From: Begonia masoniana
Lineage: Eukaryota > Streptophyta > Magnoliopsida > Cucurbitales > Begoniaceae
NCBI GenBank assembly: GCA_022432975.1
Contig: CM039502.1
Coordinates: 18,113,453 to 18,177,452 of the forward strand
Length of the DNA stretch: 64,000 bases
Direction: 5' to 3'
A program made the translations under genes and the position numbers. Numbering within the stretch: position 1 is the first letter of the stretch; every line of letters starts with the position of its first letter. Below the pieces are notes generated by a model. The model was not told where the DNA came from. It saw only the letters and a list, made by a program, of their open reading frames with translations, and did no database searches. Below are positions 45,601 to 58,686 of this stretch, in pieces.

Positions 45601-48600
45601 GCTATCAGGCTGAACAGGACGAGGATCATATCTACCAAGAAATCCAGCAGCTGTGTCTATAATAACCTTTCCATCTTTGTAGGCACATACCTGAGAAAAA
45701 TGAAAAATAATATGACGAAAAAAAGGATAAAAGCGGCTATGCTTCGGATGTAACGTCATAGGCACTAAAACTCATAACCAGAGATTATTATTTATAATAC
45801 AATTTGCAGCAACAAATATCAAACTTTCAATAAAATATTAACCCATGCATATTATACTGCTCGGTTTATCAAATTAACTTTCCTATATTTTTTCTTCCAA
45901 TAATTTTTTTTAATTAAAAAGATGCTTTCGATAGCATTTAGGATAGCATATTCAGGTCCAATTAATCAACATGTATCCTTTTTACTAGTTCTTTCTAATC
46001 CGAGAGATACTTCAGTTTTTTTTTATGGGAGGATTTTCCTTGGAGAATTTCTTATTTTTTGTAATTTTTTTCATGCACTATAATTTCAGTTTCTTGTTTA
46101 AGAAAGGACAGCATACTCAGGTACTTGTGTTGAGTGTTCGCTGTTTATATTACTTTCCTCATAAGTTCCTTTCATGCTTTCCCCTCAATATTTAAATACT
46201 AGAGCACACCTGGATGCCAAGTATTTTATCTTCATTCCCCAGCGTTACTAAAAGCTGCCTCAGCTTAGCCTCCACATCAGAATGGATAGGGGTGTCACAA
46301 ATCCAACGATCCTTTATATTTGGTTCTTTATTCATGCTTCTGAAATGTTCATACTCCATTCAATCAAGGAACTAGAATATCAACCTAATTTGAGATAAAG
46401 AGATCCAAGAGTAGCTCACCCTCGTAAAACAGCATCAGCAAATGGTCTCATGATATCAAGGTATCTTATGCGCACATCCATCAAGGCAGAAAGTCCTAAA
46501 TGAAAACGTCATCAAAGGTTTTACACCGTGACAATGTGATTTAATTTAGTTATAAGATTTTACCTCGAAGAAGATGAAGAACTCGTGTAAACATTATAAT
46601 ATCACCAGGTACGGCATCAACCTGGTGCAAAGGTAATGATGAAAATTTATATAAGGATTTTCAAAATTATAGAATTTTAACCCGTCCATGGAGTTAAAAT
46701 TATAAGAGGCAGCACACATATCACATAACATGTCTTACAGGATTGAAGCGTTTAACTTCCTTTTCATTGAGTTTCAGTTTTTCCTGTATAACCTTCATGT
46801 TTTTTGCTCGTTGATCAAGCAAAGATTTTACTGCTTCCTTCAAAGCCAGATGGATAGATAAAGTTTTGTTATTAGGCCAAGGTCAAGATCTAAATACTAG
46901 ACAAGAAAATTATGCTACCAGAGGCCAAGTATCACTTACAGCCGATTCATTAGCTGGTGTTGTAGCTCGGAAGAATACATTTGCTACTGTCATTGCCTGC
47001 TCCGGCATATCTAGTCGGAACTTAAGTCCCATTTCTATAAAGGCAGACAAAAGAGCAGCATGATCCCCCTGTGGACATAGAAAGTTGGCAACCATTTAAC
47101 CGCTGCTGAAATCTATTTAGTAGAAAAAAATACATTATAATGATGCTCTAAGCCTGTGTCAGAATTCATTGGGCCATTTTTAATAGGGATGTCGGAATAT
47201 GAGAATTTGTAATTGTTACCCAAGTTGACAAACTAACTTAAAGGCATTCACATCTTTTACCCGGAGGAATTGCTTAAGTCCTCAGAATCTATTTTCAGGG
47301 TTTTATTCATCAAACCCATGTCTATGAACTTGCAAAAAACTAAATAGTAAAAATGATGGCTAGAGAACTAGAAAAAAAAATTTGACGGACCTCAGCAGAT
47401 GCCAAAAACATCTTTGCAAGAGCTAGTTTAAATGGATTTGATAATTTTTTCGTAAGTCCAAAGTCAAGCAGAATTGGACGGTGAGGAGGTTCCTTGCTCA
47501 CAAGAAAATTTCCTGTAGTGATATACATAAACAGGCAGTTCAGCAGCTCGTATAGAGCAGTCATTTTACATAAGCATCCTCAACAAATACGTTTCTAAAT
47601 AATTTTTCTAACAAAAGAGAATTACAGAAGAACAATGATTATATTAAAAAAAGTGGTTTCACCAGGATGAGGATCGCCATTGAAAAATCCATCTACATAA
47701 ATTTGGTGGGCATACGCGCAGGTGATTTCTTCAATAATCCTTTGTTTGTCGACACCATAAGCTTCCAATGATGCAGAATCATTCAAACGAATTCCATCCA
47801 TGTACTCTAAAATTAGAACTTTTTCTGTTGACTGTCATTGGAAGTCTCAGAACAATGATCAAGTATTCTGCATACTCCACACAAGCACATACAAAGGCCA
47901 AAAAATTTATGTACTCAACTTCTAAGATGTAATAGTTAATCACCGCTTCTAATTCACTTAGGGAATTCCTACACAAGATAGTTACCACAACACTTGGGGA
48001 TATTTAAGATTAGTAACAACAAATGTGGAGCTTTTGGCATGAGAGATATGAATAATGACGTTTCACAATCATCTTATAATGCATTATGCAAGAAAACAAC
48101 TTGTGTGGTTCCGTCCAACATATACAAGCTTAGTCAACTTTACAGTTCTTTATGTTAAAGACCTTACTTGTACTCAAAAAATAACTTTCATATACACCTC
48201 ACAGAAACATTGTTGTTGTGGTTTATAGACTCCATCGATTAAAGAAATAGAAAAGGCAGCACAAAATGTTTGCCATCATTTCAATTAGTTGAACTTATAT
48301 TTCCCCAATTCATGGCTTTCATCTTCTCCCATTCTTTTCAGAAGCTGTCTAAAGCTTTTGTTTTCATTAAGCTTGTTTCCTAATCCTAATTTTAAAAATG
48401 AAACGAGTCCTTTCAAGAAATGACACAGCCTCAACCCCCAACGAGACAACTTTGCACGTGAAAACTAAAAATTGCACCATTAGCTTGAATAATCACCTCA
48501 ATAACTTCTGGAATCAAGACATCCACTTGACTGGTGTTTCTACCCTCTTTACGCTGGTTTCTGCAGCCCAAATTTCTAGACACTGTTCTGGTATTCTCTT

Positions 48601-50088
48601 CAAACATGATGGAAAAAGAGTCAGAGACGATCAATTCCATCAAATGAAAGTTGGATGAGAGGTGCACCATAGATATGGAAAAGCAAAGTAGAAATGTACA
48701 CAAAATGATGCCAAACATCAGTAGGCATAAAACTTACTCAACCATTCTCTAGTGGGCAGCATAACACAATTTTATCAGTAGAAATATAAAACCAGCTTTT
48801 TCTCCAAGTGAATTTTGTTTTAAATGAATTTTGATTAGTACTCAGCTGATAGCTCCATGATTGACTGATCGCCATCGAAAAAGTCATTCTAACCTATCGA
48901 AATAACTACGGATTGGAAAAAAAAAGTTTTAAAACATATAAAATCCCTTTTTCTTGATGTGAGACAGCTAAAACTAAAATGAGAAGATACCAGCTTCACG
49001 ATTAAAATCAAGTTCTTTGGGAGCTTCTTTGCACCATTCATCTATCATAGGATTAAAGTCATATTGTGGCTCAGCCCATGCTATCCAATCAATAATTGCC
49101 TTTGCATTCTTCAGATCCTGAAAATTTATATAGTTTTGGTAACTATTAATAGTTTCCCTCGAGTTTATGCATACTCCGAAGAACTTAAAGTTGGGGCATG
49201 TAAAACCTCTAATATTATAGCCTTCACATCTTCATGCTGAACTTTAACAACCACCTCCTTCCCATCCAACAGAGTTGCACGATGAACTTGAGCAATCTGC
49301 ATATAATTTAAAGTGCTAAAAATATTACTCCACATGTAAATAACATGCCATAGGATGATAATAGTTCATGTAAGACAAGTTTTACTGTTTGTTTCCAATA
49401 GTTGACTAAATATAAAGGTTCCTACAGATGCTGTAGCCAATGGAGTTTCCACAAAATTTGAGAACAGATCCTCCATTGATTTCCCCAGCTCCTTTTCTAT
49501 AGTCTGACAAACCTGTCACTCATAAAGTAAAAGTTAATTAGTACCATAAATTATTTCTGCATCCCTAAATTTTTTTAATCAAGTATGAAGAGGATGCGGA
49601 ACCGGTATATAATGTGTTTTTTTGCATGTGTAAATTGAAAAACTTTAGTTCATACAATAGAGTGGAAGACTTGTTAATATTTTCTTTGTGAAAGATACTG
49701 ACCTCTTGTAGAGGGCGGGGAGGAAGAGAATCCTGCAACTGTTTAAGAAGGTATATGTATGCCGCGGGAAGAACATCAGCCCTTGTAGATAAATACTGTC
49801 CTAGCTTAACCCACAACCCCTCTAATTCGATCATCAATCTCAGAACACGCTTTGCATTGCGTTCATGAGCCTTTTCCCATAAATCAGATATTCTAGTTTT
49901 GCTGATCCATTTCTCTCTCTGCTTTAAAGCCTTTGGTGACAAAAAAAAAAGACTTAACAAAGTTTTCTTTCAAAACAAGATTAATATACATAAAAAGAAA
50001 TTAGATATCTTACCTTATAATCTACATATATTACCAAAGCCATGGTGAATACTTTCATGCGCCTTTTCAAGATGTTTCCCCATGCCAT
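42654..50088 (-). CDS. ABC1K (ADCK/UbiB-like) kinase fused to a beta-lactamase-like domain
   Basis: Eighteen exons, 5' to 3': 50014-50088, 49703-49930, 49426-49512, 49207-49296, 48991-49117, 48497-48597, 47663-47831, 47391-47512, 46940-47068, 46739-46837, 46564-46621, 46420-46495, 46210-46339, 45533-45690, 44561-44633, 44266-44460, 43658-43751 and 42654-43568; about 975 codons. The N-terminal half is an atypical kinase: KLGQ motif, 'ATASIAQVHRA', lysine in VVVKVQH, 'NGDPHPGN' and LLDFG. The C-terminal half is a serine beta-lactamase/LACTB fold: SCTK (S-x-x-K) in exon 14, 'LNHTSGLHN', and 'HSGMGGSTGF' near the end. Such fusions are plant proteins (At5g24810 type) thought to act in plastid or mitochondrial lipid/quinone metabolism. 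Intron 17 (43569-43657) uses a GC donor. A 1-nt frameshift in exon 18 near 43509 breaks the frame. Confidence 0.92.
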
Positions 50089-50243
50089 TACAGAAAGTGC
50101 ACTACATGGACACGAAAATATTTTAAAGATAATGCTAAAAGATGCTTACTCAGGAAAACATTGAGTGTGATAAATGGTTCAGCTCCGATAAGAAACTACT
50201 TAAAATACAATGATTACTAATCCAGCAAACCGTCAACCTAGCA

Positions 50244-50790
50244 AACGAACATTTGCAGGAACAGTTCTCATGTCTCAGTCTTAGCTGCTTCGTAAGGAAC
50301 ATAACAAGAGCATACACAATATACCAAGACGACCAACTTACATCACCTCAGACATCAAACAAACAAGAATCACCGCAAAAACTCACCAATTGAAATAGAA
50401 CTCGACAAACAATGCTTCAACAGAGTTAGCTCCAATTCAATCATTTATCATAAATTCAGCTATTAATAAACAACCTTGTTCGGAACTAATTTAAATACTT
50501 GATAGAATTTGAGCTAAATAAACGAACATTTGCATGAACTTGTCTCGTGATTCAATCTTAGCTGCTTCGTAAGGAACACAACGAGAACATAAACAAAATA
50601 TCACGACGACAAACCTACGTCACCTCATACATCAAACAAACAAGAATGGTCGCAAAACCTCAAAAATTGAAACAGAACTCCGCAGACTATGCTTCAACAG
50701 AATTAGCTCAAATTCAATCATTTTCTTAAATTTCAGCAAAAATAAACAACCTCGTTCGGAACTAAGTCAAGCACTTGAAAGAACTTCAGC
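50244..50790. repeat. Two-copy tandem repeat, 277-bp period, in the ABC1K leader region
   Basis: AACGAACATTTGCA occurs at 50244 and 50521. Both are followed in order by TTAGCTGCTTCGTAAGGAAC, CATCAAACAAACAAGAAT and AACAACCTYGTTCGGAACTAA. The copies differ by about 15-20%. The region is upstream of the ABC1K start codon, probably in a 5'-leader intron. Confidence 0.85.
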
Positions 50791-50969
50791 CTCGAGCTTC
50801 GAGAGAGAAGTTTCTCGTCCGAATAACAGAGAACCTTCAGGCGAGAGGAACCTCTTGAAAGTATCGACTTCTCGCTCGCCTAAGGGCGACTTTTTATATC
50901 TTGCCGCTCCCCTAATGGGAAGCAGAAGTCGACGTCTTAGCCAATAAAATAGAGCAACGTGGCGAACAT

Positions 50970-51300
50970 CGAATTGTGATGACGTGTCAAGCATTCGTAC
51001 CCATTGGTAGCGTGGAATTGAGGAAATGGAAATTGACCGTTAGATTTGTTGAATCTCAAGCCTGATTGTGCACGTGATTCTTTCCCGGCAAAAAGAAAAA
51101 GGAATCTGATTATTCACTTAATACCACAAGTCGACGATACATGACGACACATCGAATGACCGTACCCAAGATCCAGTTCAACCAAGCTAATCTGAAGTCA
51201 AACGACGTCGTTTCTTTCTATTCTATTGAACAGGCACGTTTCCATTAATCGCCGCTCATCACCATTTGTAAGCCGTCCGATCTTGAACACGTGTCGGGCC
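50970..51300. promoter_or_regulatory. Divergent promoter between ABC1K and the coiled-coil gene
   Basis: The two genes are transcribed away from each other. ACGT elements cluster here: TGACGTGTC at 50980, G-box CACGTG at 51071-51076, the 14-base palindrome AAACGACGTCGTTT at 51200-51213, and G-box CACGTG at 51288-51293. These are binding sites for bZIP or bHLH factors. Function is inferred from sequence only. Confidence 0.65.
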
Positions 51301-51439
51301 TACCAAACAATGGCCGATATTTTCAATCTTTATCGATTAAATAAATGTAGACAATTACACGTATAAGCTCAGCTCAGACTCGGACCGACGAAAGAGAAAC
51401 TATTTGGTCTCTGAAAATTGGAGGTCGAAGGTGGAGTCA

Positions 51440-54400
51440 ATGGCCGTCTCGAAGCTCGCGACTCTATCGTTTCTTCTTTCTCTGATTTTCTTGCGAATTG
51501 GAGCTGATGTTTCCGTGGACGGAGTCGAAGATCATTTGGCTCAAGTTGTTGAATCCGATCCCTCTGTTTCATCCGCCCTCAGGATCGAGTTGGACAAGCT
51601 GAGTTTAAAGATTCTAGACCTCGGTTTGTTTTTCTCTCTTTCTTACGTTTTTTGCTTCTTCTTTGATTGCTCGGGAAGCGATTGGAGAAATGAGATGTGT
51701 TGGAAGGCGAATGTGAAGTTTCTATATTTTATTTGTAGTTTCCGCCGAAACTCGTGTCTTTTCTTTTATTTGGTTTGGAAATTGAAGCAATAAGAAATGC
51801 GTTGTGTTAACTTATAGTTTGAATTTAGCGATTATTTACTCTAGTTTGCGACGGATCATACCATTTCACACACGAAAAAGAGGAACTTTTGGGTCGTAAA
51901 TTGCTATGATATTGTAGCTTTTTCGGGAAGTCATCTTGGCACTATTGGTTTTTGAGGAAATAACCCAGTAAAGCTGAGCGGTCAGTTAGTGTCTGCTTGT
52001 GTCAGAAATTGCTCTCTGGGATTATGTTTTGAGAGCCGATTAAATTATGCATCTTAAGGTATTATCAATGATCTAGACTTAAGAAGGGAAGCTTAAAAGG
52101 ACTGTTTAATTGTAGCATAAAAGTTGTCACTGTTTGATCTCAAACTAACTATTTATTATTCCTCCTTTATTTCTTGGTTATTTATTGAACATTGGTCTTT
52201 TCTGAGTTCATAAATGGTTTTTAACTTTAAGGGGAGAGCTTACATTTATGTGAACTGGTATCTGCATTCACGCTTTGCTGATTTCTATCTTTTGTTATGC
52301 ATTGAAGAGTCCCACATAGAAGAAAAAATACAGGAATTGAAGAGGAAGGATGATAAAATAGTCCAGAAGGAAAAATTCATCAGAGACAACTCAGATAGCA
52401 TCTTAGCCCTTGAAAATGAGATAGCGTCTTTGAAGGTGTGAATTTCCACTGGTACTAGTTTAACAGGGCTGTTTTTACACTATTGCAAGAAACTTTTGGT
52501 TTTTTTTTTTTGGCATCAATTTCATTTACTACCTTTGATTCCTTGTAGATGTTTGGAAATTTTGTTTACGATTTACTGACTTTTTATCTGAGGCTTGGTC
52601 TGACTTCTCCAAACCATATACTGTCACAAATCCTAGGAAAAGGGTAAATTAGATGCGGAAGAAGAGACTGGAAAGGCTCATGCACGTGCAGAGGATTTAG
52701 AGAAGCAGGTCAAGCATAGGAAACTTGACTATTTGTTATCATCAATTTTTTTCCTGATTTAATTGCTCTCTCTCCAGATTGAAGAACTTGAAAAGCAGTT
52801 AGAATTTCAAAGTAGGGAGAAAAAGGCTTTAGAAGCACAATCAAATGAATCTGAGAAGAAGATGCATGAATTTAGCTTGAAATTGGAGAAAGTAAGCAAT
52901 TTGTTTGGCTGCATTATCCCGTGAATGCATTTGTAGTGGGAAGAAGTTGGATGTTCTATTTTTATGCTTACTTTGAGTATGGTTTGGCACTAGTCCTATG
53001 TATATGTACAAATTCTTGCTGTGCTTTTGCAGTAAGTTTCTAGGTCAATGCATTTGTTTTTGCAATTACTTGTGTAATTGATGTTTTCTTTGACATACAG
53101 TTTCAAAAGATTAATGATGAGCAAAGAACCAAAATTCTCAAAACTGAACGTGCTCTTAGGATGGCTGAGGTAATTAGTATGCCATCACAAAAGTTTCATT
53201 TGATGAAATGTTTGGTCTAATCTTTTAATAAAGGTATTTTGTTTCTCTATTAGGAGGAAATGATTAAAGCAAAGTCAGAAGCCACAGCTAAAACCAAAGA
53301 GTTACTGGAGGTGAGGGTTAGTTTCATGTTGAAATAAATTAGTGAATTTTTTCTTGGGGCTGAAGAACTTTTGTCTACTTCAAGAATTTTTTTTGTCACG
53401 GATATGTATTTTGCCAAATTTAATTCAAGATGTGGAATTCGTGATTTTGAGAAAGTGTTTCCTAATATGAACTGTGATTGACTTTTGCTTTGATTGTCCC
53501 ATTTTGACCTCAAGGTCGTGGGTATTTCCCTCTCTCCTTTGGAACAGTTTCTCTCTTCCATCTAATTTAAGGATGTCCCATCCGGAACCTTCTAAACCTT
53601 CTTGGGTCCATTTTTTGCCCATTTGTGGACCTCGGGAAAACATAAGTTGTTATCAAATCCTTGTCGAGCATTATATAATGAAATAAAAATGGTTCAGCTC
53701 AAGCCTCAAGGCACCATTTTTATTTGCATGATTGTATGTATTGATGAAGTTGACTTAATTATGTGTGTTTGCCATTTGATCGGTATAGCTAACATTAGAT
53801 AATGTATGAGGGTGTGAAATTGTAATTTTCATGATAGAGTAGCTGTTTTAACTAGGACTTCTACTACCACTACAACAGTTGGGATGAAATACCGTTGATA
53901 TATGAGGATATCTCTCTGCTACCAAATGAATGGAAAATTTTCTGGGTTTATTTTATTTTTTGGTGGGCAATGGACAAATCATATGTTAGTCATCCAGAAA
54001 TGATTTATCTATTTCTGAACTCTACTTTTACTAATATAAACATTGTACGAACTATTGCTTTGTATCATCCCTACAGATCTCACTTGAAGAGATGGGATCT
54101 TTTCTGTTATTTTTCCCAATATTTCATACTAAACTGGATTTTATGAAAAAAAAAAAGAAAAAAAAAAATTGTGTTGCTAGGCTGACTCACATTCTGATTC
54201 ATGGTCAGGTTCATGGAGCATGGCTTCCACCATGGCTTGCCAGGAGTTTATCTCATTGTCAGGTAAATTGATTTCATAGAGATTTTTTTTTTCCTTTTTT
54301 TGTTACGTTCTTCTTATGAGTTTTTTGAAATGTTGTTCTAGTCTTTCACTGAAACAAAATGGAAACACGATGTGAGACCTACCTTGGATCTGGTTATTCA

Positions 54401-57400
54401 AAAGGTACTTCTTTTAGGATACAGATATTAGTAGTATATTGTATATTTTTTTTATCATCACACTATTTTGTTTGCTTGGGGGCTCATTGGGTTTCATCTC
54501 CTGATGAATGTAGCATTGATGAGATGCCGCTCACAATCTTTCTAACTACTAACCTTTCTCTATTGATATGTGATCATCATATATTTTAATCTTTTCAGGC
54601 TCAAGAGAAAAAAGCACTGGCAGAAAAGTGGGCTGAACCCTATGTGGAAACAATCAATGCTGTAAGCTGCATTTTTCAATGAAAAATTTGCATATCTTGG
54701 GTTTGAATTCTTCTTATTCTATGTTTCCATTTGCAGCAATGGGTTCCTGCTATGAAGGAACAGTGGTTGGTCGTAAAAACAAAGGCTGAGCCTCATGCCA
54801 CATTATTGTGCGCAAAAGCTACAGAAGTTTATGAGGCATCAAAGAGCACATTAACTCATGTTATCAAAGTGAAAGAAGTAGTTGATCCTTACTATCAGGT
54901 GTATAGATTGTTTAGCTCAGTTTTATCACTAAACTTCTCACTTACGACTCTTCCAGGACCACTGATTTTCTTTCTTTTTTATAACCTTTTCATAATAGGA
55001 AGCTAAAAAGGTCAGCAAGCCGTACATTGAGCAAGTTGCAATTATGGCACAACCCCATGTGGAGAAAGTACAACTGGCTTTGAAGCCCTACACAAAAGAG
55101 TTAGTTCATGCTTATGGGAAGTTCTTGAAATCTGCAACTATATACCATCATAAGGTATGGGTTAGTAAATATTTGTACTATATACAGTCTCAAGGATTAA
55201 ATTATTTGTGCTATGTACAGTCTCAAGAATTAAATTAAGACAGACATGGCTCTGATGCAACTTCTTATAAATAGTTTAGTGGAACTTATCCTTGGAGGAA
55301 GTTTTTTAAACAAAGATAAGTTAGGTATTATGTGATGTGTTGGCAACTTAGTTTTTTGTTAGTTTATTGAGAAGTTTTTTGGACAAGTTAGAATTAGTTA
55401 GAGGGAGATATTATAGATAAGAGAGGGTAGCATGAATGATAATGTTTTTATGATGAATATTGATGAATAAAAGTTTTCTCCGAGTATTTAGCATTGTTGC
55501 AAGACTTGTGATTAGTTTAGGGTCCTTGTTCTTGTTTATTTTGTGTCAGTGGAGTTGTATCCTCATCTGGCTCCAAAAAGCTACATATTATGAAGGTAGG
55601 AGAAAGACAAAAATTCACTCTTTAGAATGTACTTATTGACTTTCAAGACAATCCCAATTTTCTCAATGGGATTTAAGTTGTTGCTCTTTTTATCTTATTT
55701 TACCTCTGAAGTTAGAACGCTTCTGTTAGGAATATATTAGTCAATGGGTAGATTAGAAAATATTATTAAGTGGTTAGGGTTGTTATGAATTTGTTATTGT
55801 GTGGGTTATATATGTGGGGGGAGGTGAGTGATACGGGGAGAGAAGAATATTGAGGGAAAAGTGGGAGAGTGCAGAAGCTCTACAATTCCTCTACAAGGGA
55901 GAGAGTGGGGCTCTATAATTCCTCTACGTTTAGGTGGTGTGTGGTTCGGTTACTCTCTAAAAGTGCAATACATTTTCGTTGTTTGTTTGATAAGTACAGA
56001 GACCCTACCCTATCATTGATCAGAGCGTTGATCCTAGAGAATAGCCGGCAAGAAAACAGTTCAGGGAGAGGTAGGAAGACAAGGCACTGGTAATGCTGCA
56101 ATGACTTGGATTCAGAATTATTTACGACAGGAGTTTGATGAGATGAAGGAAAGCATCGGTCGATTGCCGGAATTAGAGAGGAATATGGCTCTGTTGATGG
56201 CGGAGATGGATGCAATAGTGGAGGCAGTGCATACTGCACCACCAAACCAGTGGGATAAAGGGAAGAAAAAAATGGGTGATGAACTGGGACAATCCAATTG
56301 TCCAGGCAAATCGTCCCGAGCAAGAAGTGGAGAAGAAGGGTGGAAGGAGGCGTACCTGCATCGCCGGGTGGAGATGCCAGTCTTCGCAGGGGGTGATCCA
56401 GACGACTGACTATTTCGGATTGAGCGGTTCTTCGCATTCCAATCCCGGGCAGAAATAGAGAAAGCTTCAGTGGGTGGTTGTGCATTTAGAGGGGGAGGCG
56501 TTAACTTGTTATCAGTGGGAAGAACTGAGAAGACCGTTCCGCAACTGGACCGATTTTCGTTGTCTTCTGCTGGAGCGATTTCGATTGTCCCTCGAAGACA
56601 CCCTGTCGGAGCAGTTTCTGCAGTTATGGCAAATTGGGTCCGTGCGCGAATATAGACAACTCTTCAAACGAGCTGCTTCCCACTTCTCGGACTTACCTGA
56701 GCATTTGTTGGAAGCTCAGTTTATGACCGGTCTGCAGTCGGAGGTGCGAGCCGAGCTCCTAGTGCTGCGACCGTCGGGACTCGATCGTAAGATGGAGGTA
56801 GCGCAGAGAGTAGAAGACAAGTTCGAGTTGCTTCTGCAACCCGAACCCAAACCCGAACCAGGTGAAAAAGGGAGCCAATCCAGTGTTGGGCTGGGCCCAG
56901 GGGTGAGAGAAAATGAGCCACCCAAACCTGGTTGGACAGCCCAGCCACTGTCGCACTGGGTGACAGCCCGAAACACGCCAGTGAGCCCAGTCCGAGCTGG
57001 GTCGACTTCCACAGCAGTCTCTTCTCCCAGAGACGTACGCACAGCGAAAGGGGATCTCCTCTTCCGATGCGCGCACACAGCACAACGGAAAATCAGTGTT
57101 AGCAAACCCCTCTCGGCCAGCGTACACACAGCAGAGTGGGACAACGGGTACAGTGAACCCATTCCGGCCGGCGTCTTCTTTCCGGTGATTGACAGAAACA
57201 GAACTATTGGCGAAGAGGGAAAAATGCCTGTGTTATCGTTGCGACGAACGTTTCTTCCCATGGTATCGATGCAAGGCCAAAGAATTGTTGGTACTGTTTT
57301 GTCAAGAGGGAGAGGTTGCGACAGAGGAGACACCGAGCAGAGAGGTGGAGCCACCGGGAATAGCTGGACAAAACGAGTTGTCTTCTAAGCTGAAACAACT

Positions 57401-58686
57401 ATCACCATATTTGATTGAGGGATGCTCTGCACTGACAACAAGGACAGCGAAGGGAAAGGAGATTGCGTGGGAACAAGGGCAGCTCAAATTTTTTCAATTC
57501 TACCTTAAGGATAAGGTGAAACTTTAGGTGGCCGGTATTGTTAGGAATATATTAGTTAAGGGGTAGATTAGAAAATATTATTAAGTGGTTAGGGTTATTA
57601 TGAGTTTGTTATTGTGTGGGTTATATATGTGGGGAGAGGTGAGTGATACGGGGACAGAAGAATATTGAGGGAAAAGTAGGAGAGTGCGGATGCTCTATAA
57701 TTCTTCTGCAAGGGAGAGAGTGGGGCTCTATAATTCCTCTACGCTTAGGTGGTGTGTGGTTCGGTTACTCTCTAAAAGTGCAATACATTTTCGTTGTTTA
57801 TTTGATAAGTACAGAGACTCTATCAGCTTCTTTCATCAAACAAATTACACAAAGTCCAAGACTAAGTTTGACTCTTTTCGATGTAAAAGGCTGACAAAAT
57901 CATAGTTCTCTATCATATCATCACTTTGTAATTAAAACAAGGACAACAAAGTTAGCATTAGTTGCTTATGTTGTTTAACCATCTGTCATTGATGGTTCAT
58001 CTTGTATTTTATATTGTGATTATTGTATTATTTTCTCGTCTTTGAATACATGTTTGAAGTTTTGCAAATGTATGAGACGGCACATTTTTCATTCTGGCTA
58101 AAAAGTTACATGTTTATTTATCTTCTTTGGGCTTTAAATTTTGAATCTATACCATGTTCCGGTAATTTGTTCAGGTACAAGCCACTGTCAAAGAAATGCT
58201 TAATAGACATGAGCTGACAAGACCACTCGCGACAAAGGAATTGGAATGGTTTGCAGTATGTATCAATTGTCAGATTAATGGAATTTCTATTTTGATTAAC
58301 ATTATAGTTAAGCTGTTGGTTTGATAATACTTATCATTTAATAGTAGTAATGAAAATCTTGCAGGCATCTGCTTTGTTGGCCCTACCTGTAATTATGCTG
58401 TTCAATCTTTGTTCTGCGATATTTAGGCAAGTGTGTTAGTACTTCATGTTTTCCTATTTTTAAAGCCTTATTTAATTACGATATTGTGAAGTATTTACAT
58501 ATTAAGTTAGTTTCAAATCATGAATTTTGTTAAGTATTATTTACCCAATAGTTTTCACTCAGAGATGACATTTAAATTTGTCTGATCACTTGCAGAAGAA
58601 AAGGAAAGAAACCGGTTCGAAATGCAAACCATGCACGTAGAAAGGTCAAAAGGGGGCATCATGAAAAGGGGCATCATGAAAAGTAG
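51440..58686 (+). CDS. ER-type membrane protein with long coiled coil (At4g31340/At2g24420-like)
   Basis: Fourteen exons: 51440-51623, 52308-52435, 52637-52708, 52778-52891, 53101-53169, 53254-53310, 54209-54262, 54342-54404, 54599-54661, 54737-54898, 54999-55154, 58175-58255, 58365-58426 and 58596-58686; 451 residues. Residues 1-24 are a signal peptide ([17 protein letters not shown]...). About residues 60-210 are Glu/Lys-rich heptads forming a coiled coil. '[14 protein letters not shown]' and a helical region follow. A membrane helix (about residues 401-424) precedes a basic tail ending in two GHHEK repeats. This suggests a type I ER or nuclear-envelope protein. Its function is not established; it is annotated as myosin-heavy-chain-related in Arabidopsis. 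Intron 13 has a GC donor (TTTAG|GCAAGT). Intron 11 (3 kb) hosts an LTR element. Confidence 0.88.
55734..57825 (+). mobile_element. Gag-only LTR element (TR-GAG-like) in intron 11
   Basis: LTRs of about 282 and 287 bp (55734-56015 and 57539-57825) both start TGTTAGGAATATATTAG and end TATCA. They are flanked by a perfect 5-bp repeat GCTTC (55729-55733 and 57826-57830). The interior has a decayed gypsy gag and nothing of pol. ATCAGAGC shortly after the left LTR is a partial initiator-tRNA primer site. It is in the same orientation as the host gene. Confidence 0.93.
56101..57527 (+). pseudogene. Decayed Ty3/gypsy gag inside the intronic element
   Basis: The frame starts [20 protein letters not shown]. 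It continues to '[15 protein letters not shown]', where a TGA replaces the usual Trp (about 56407). After a frame change near 56470 it resumes as the gag capsid domain ('[13 protein letters not shown]', '[12 protein letters not shown]', '[14 protein letters not shown]'). A further frame change leads to a zinc-knuckle-like segment ([17 protein letters not shown]) near 57220-57270. No protease, reverse transcriptase or integrase follows; the 3' LTR begins at 57539. Confidence 0.88.

Noticed and set aside
56716..57354. Minus-strand 212-residue frame over the intronic gag
   Set aside because: It is a shadow of the GC-richer gag coding sequence; the plus strand carries the recognisable gag motifs.
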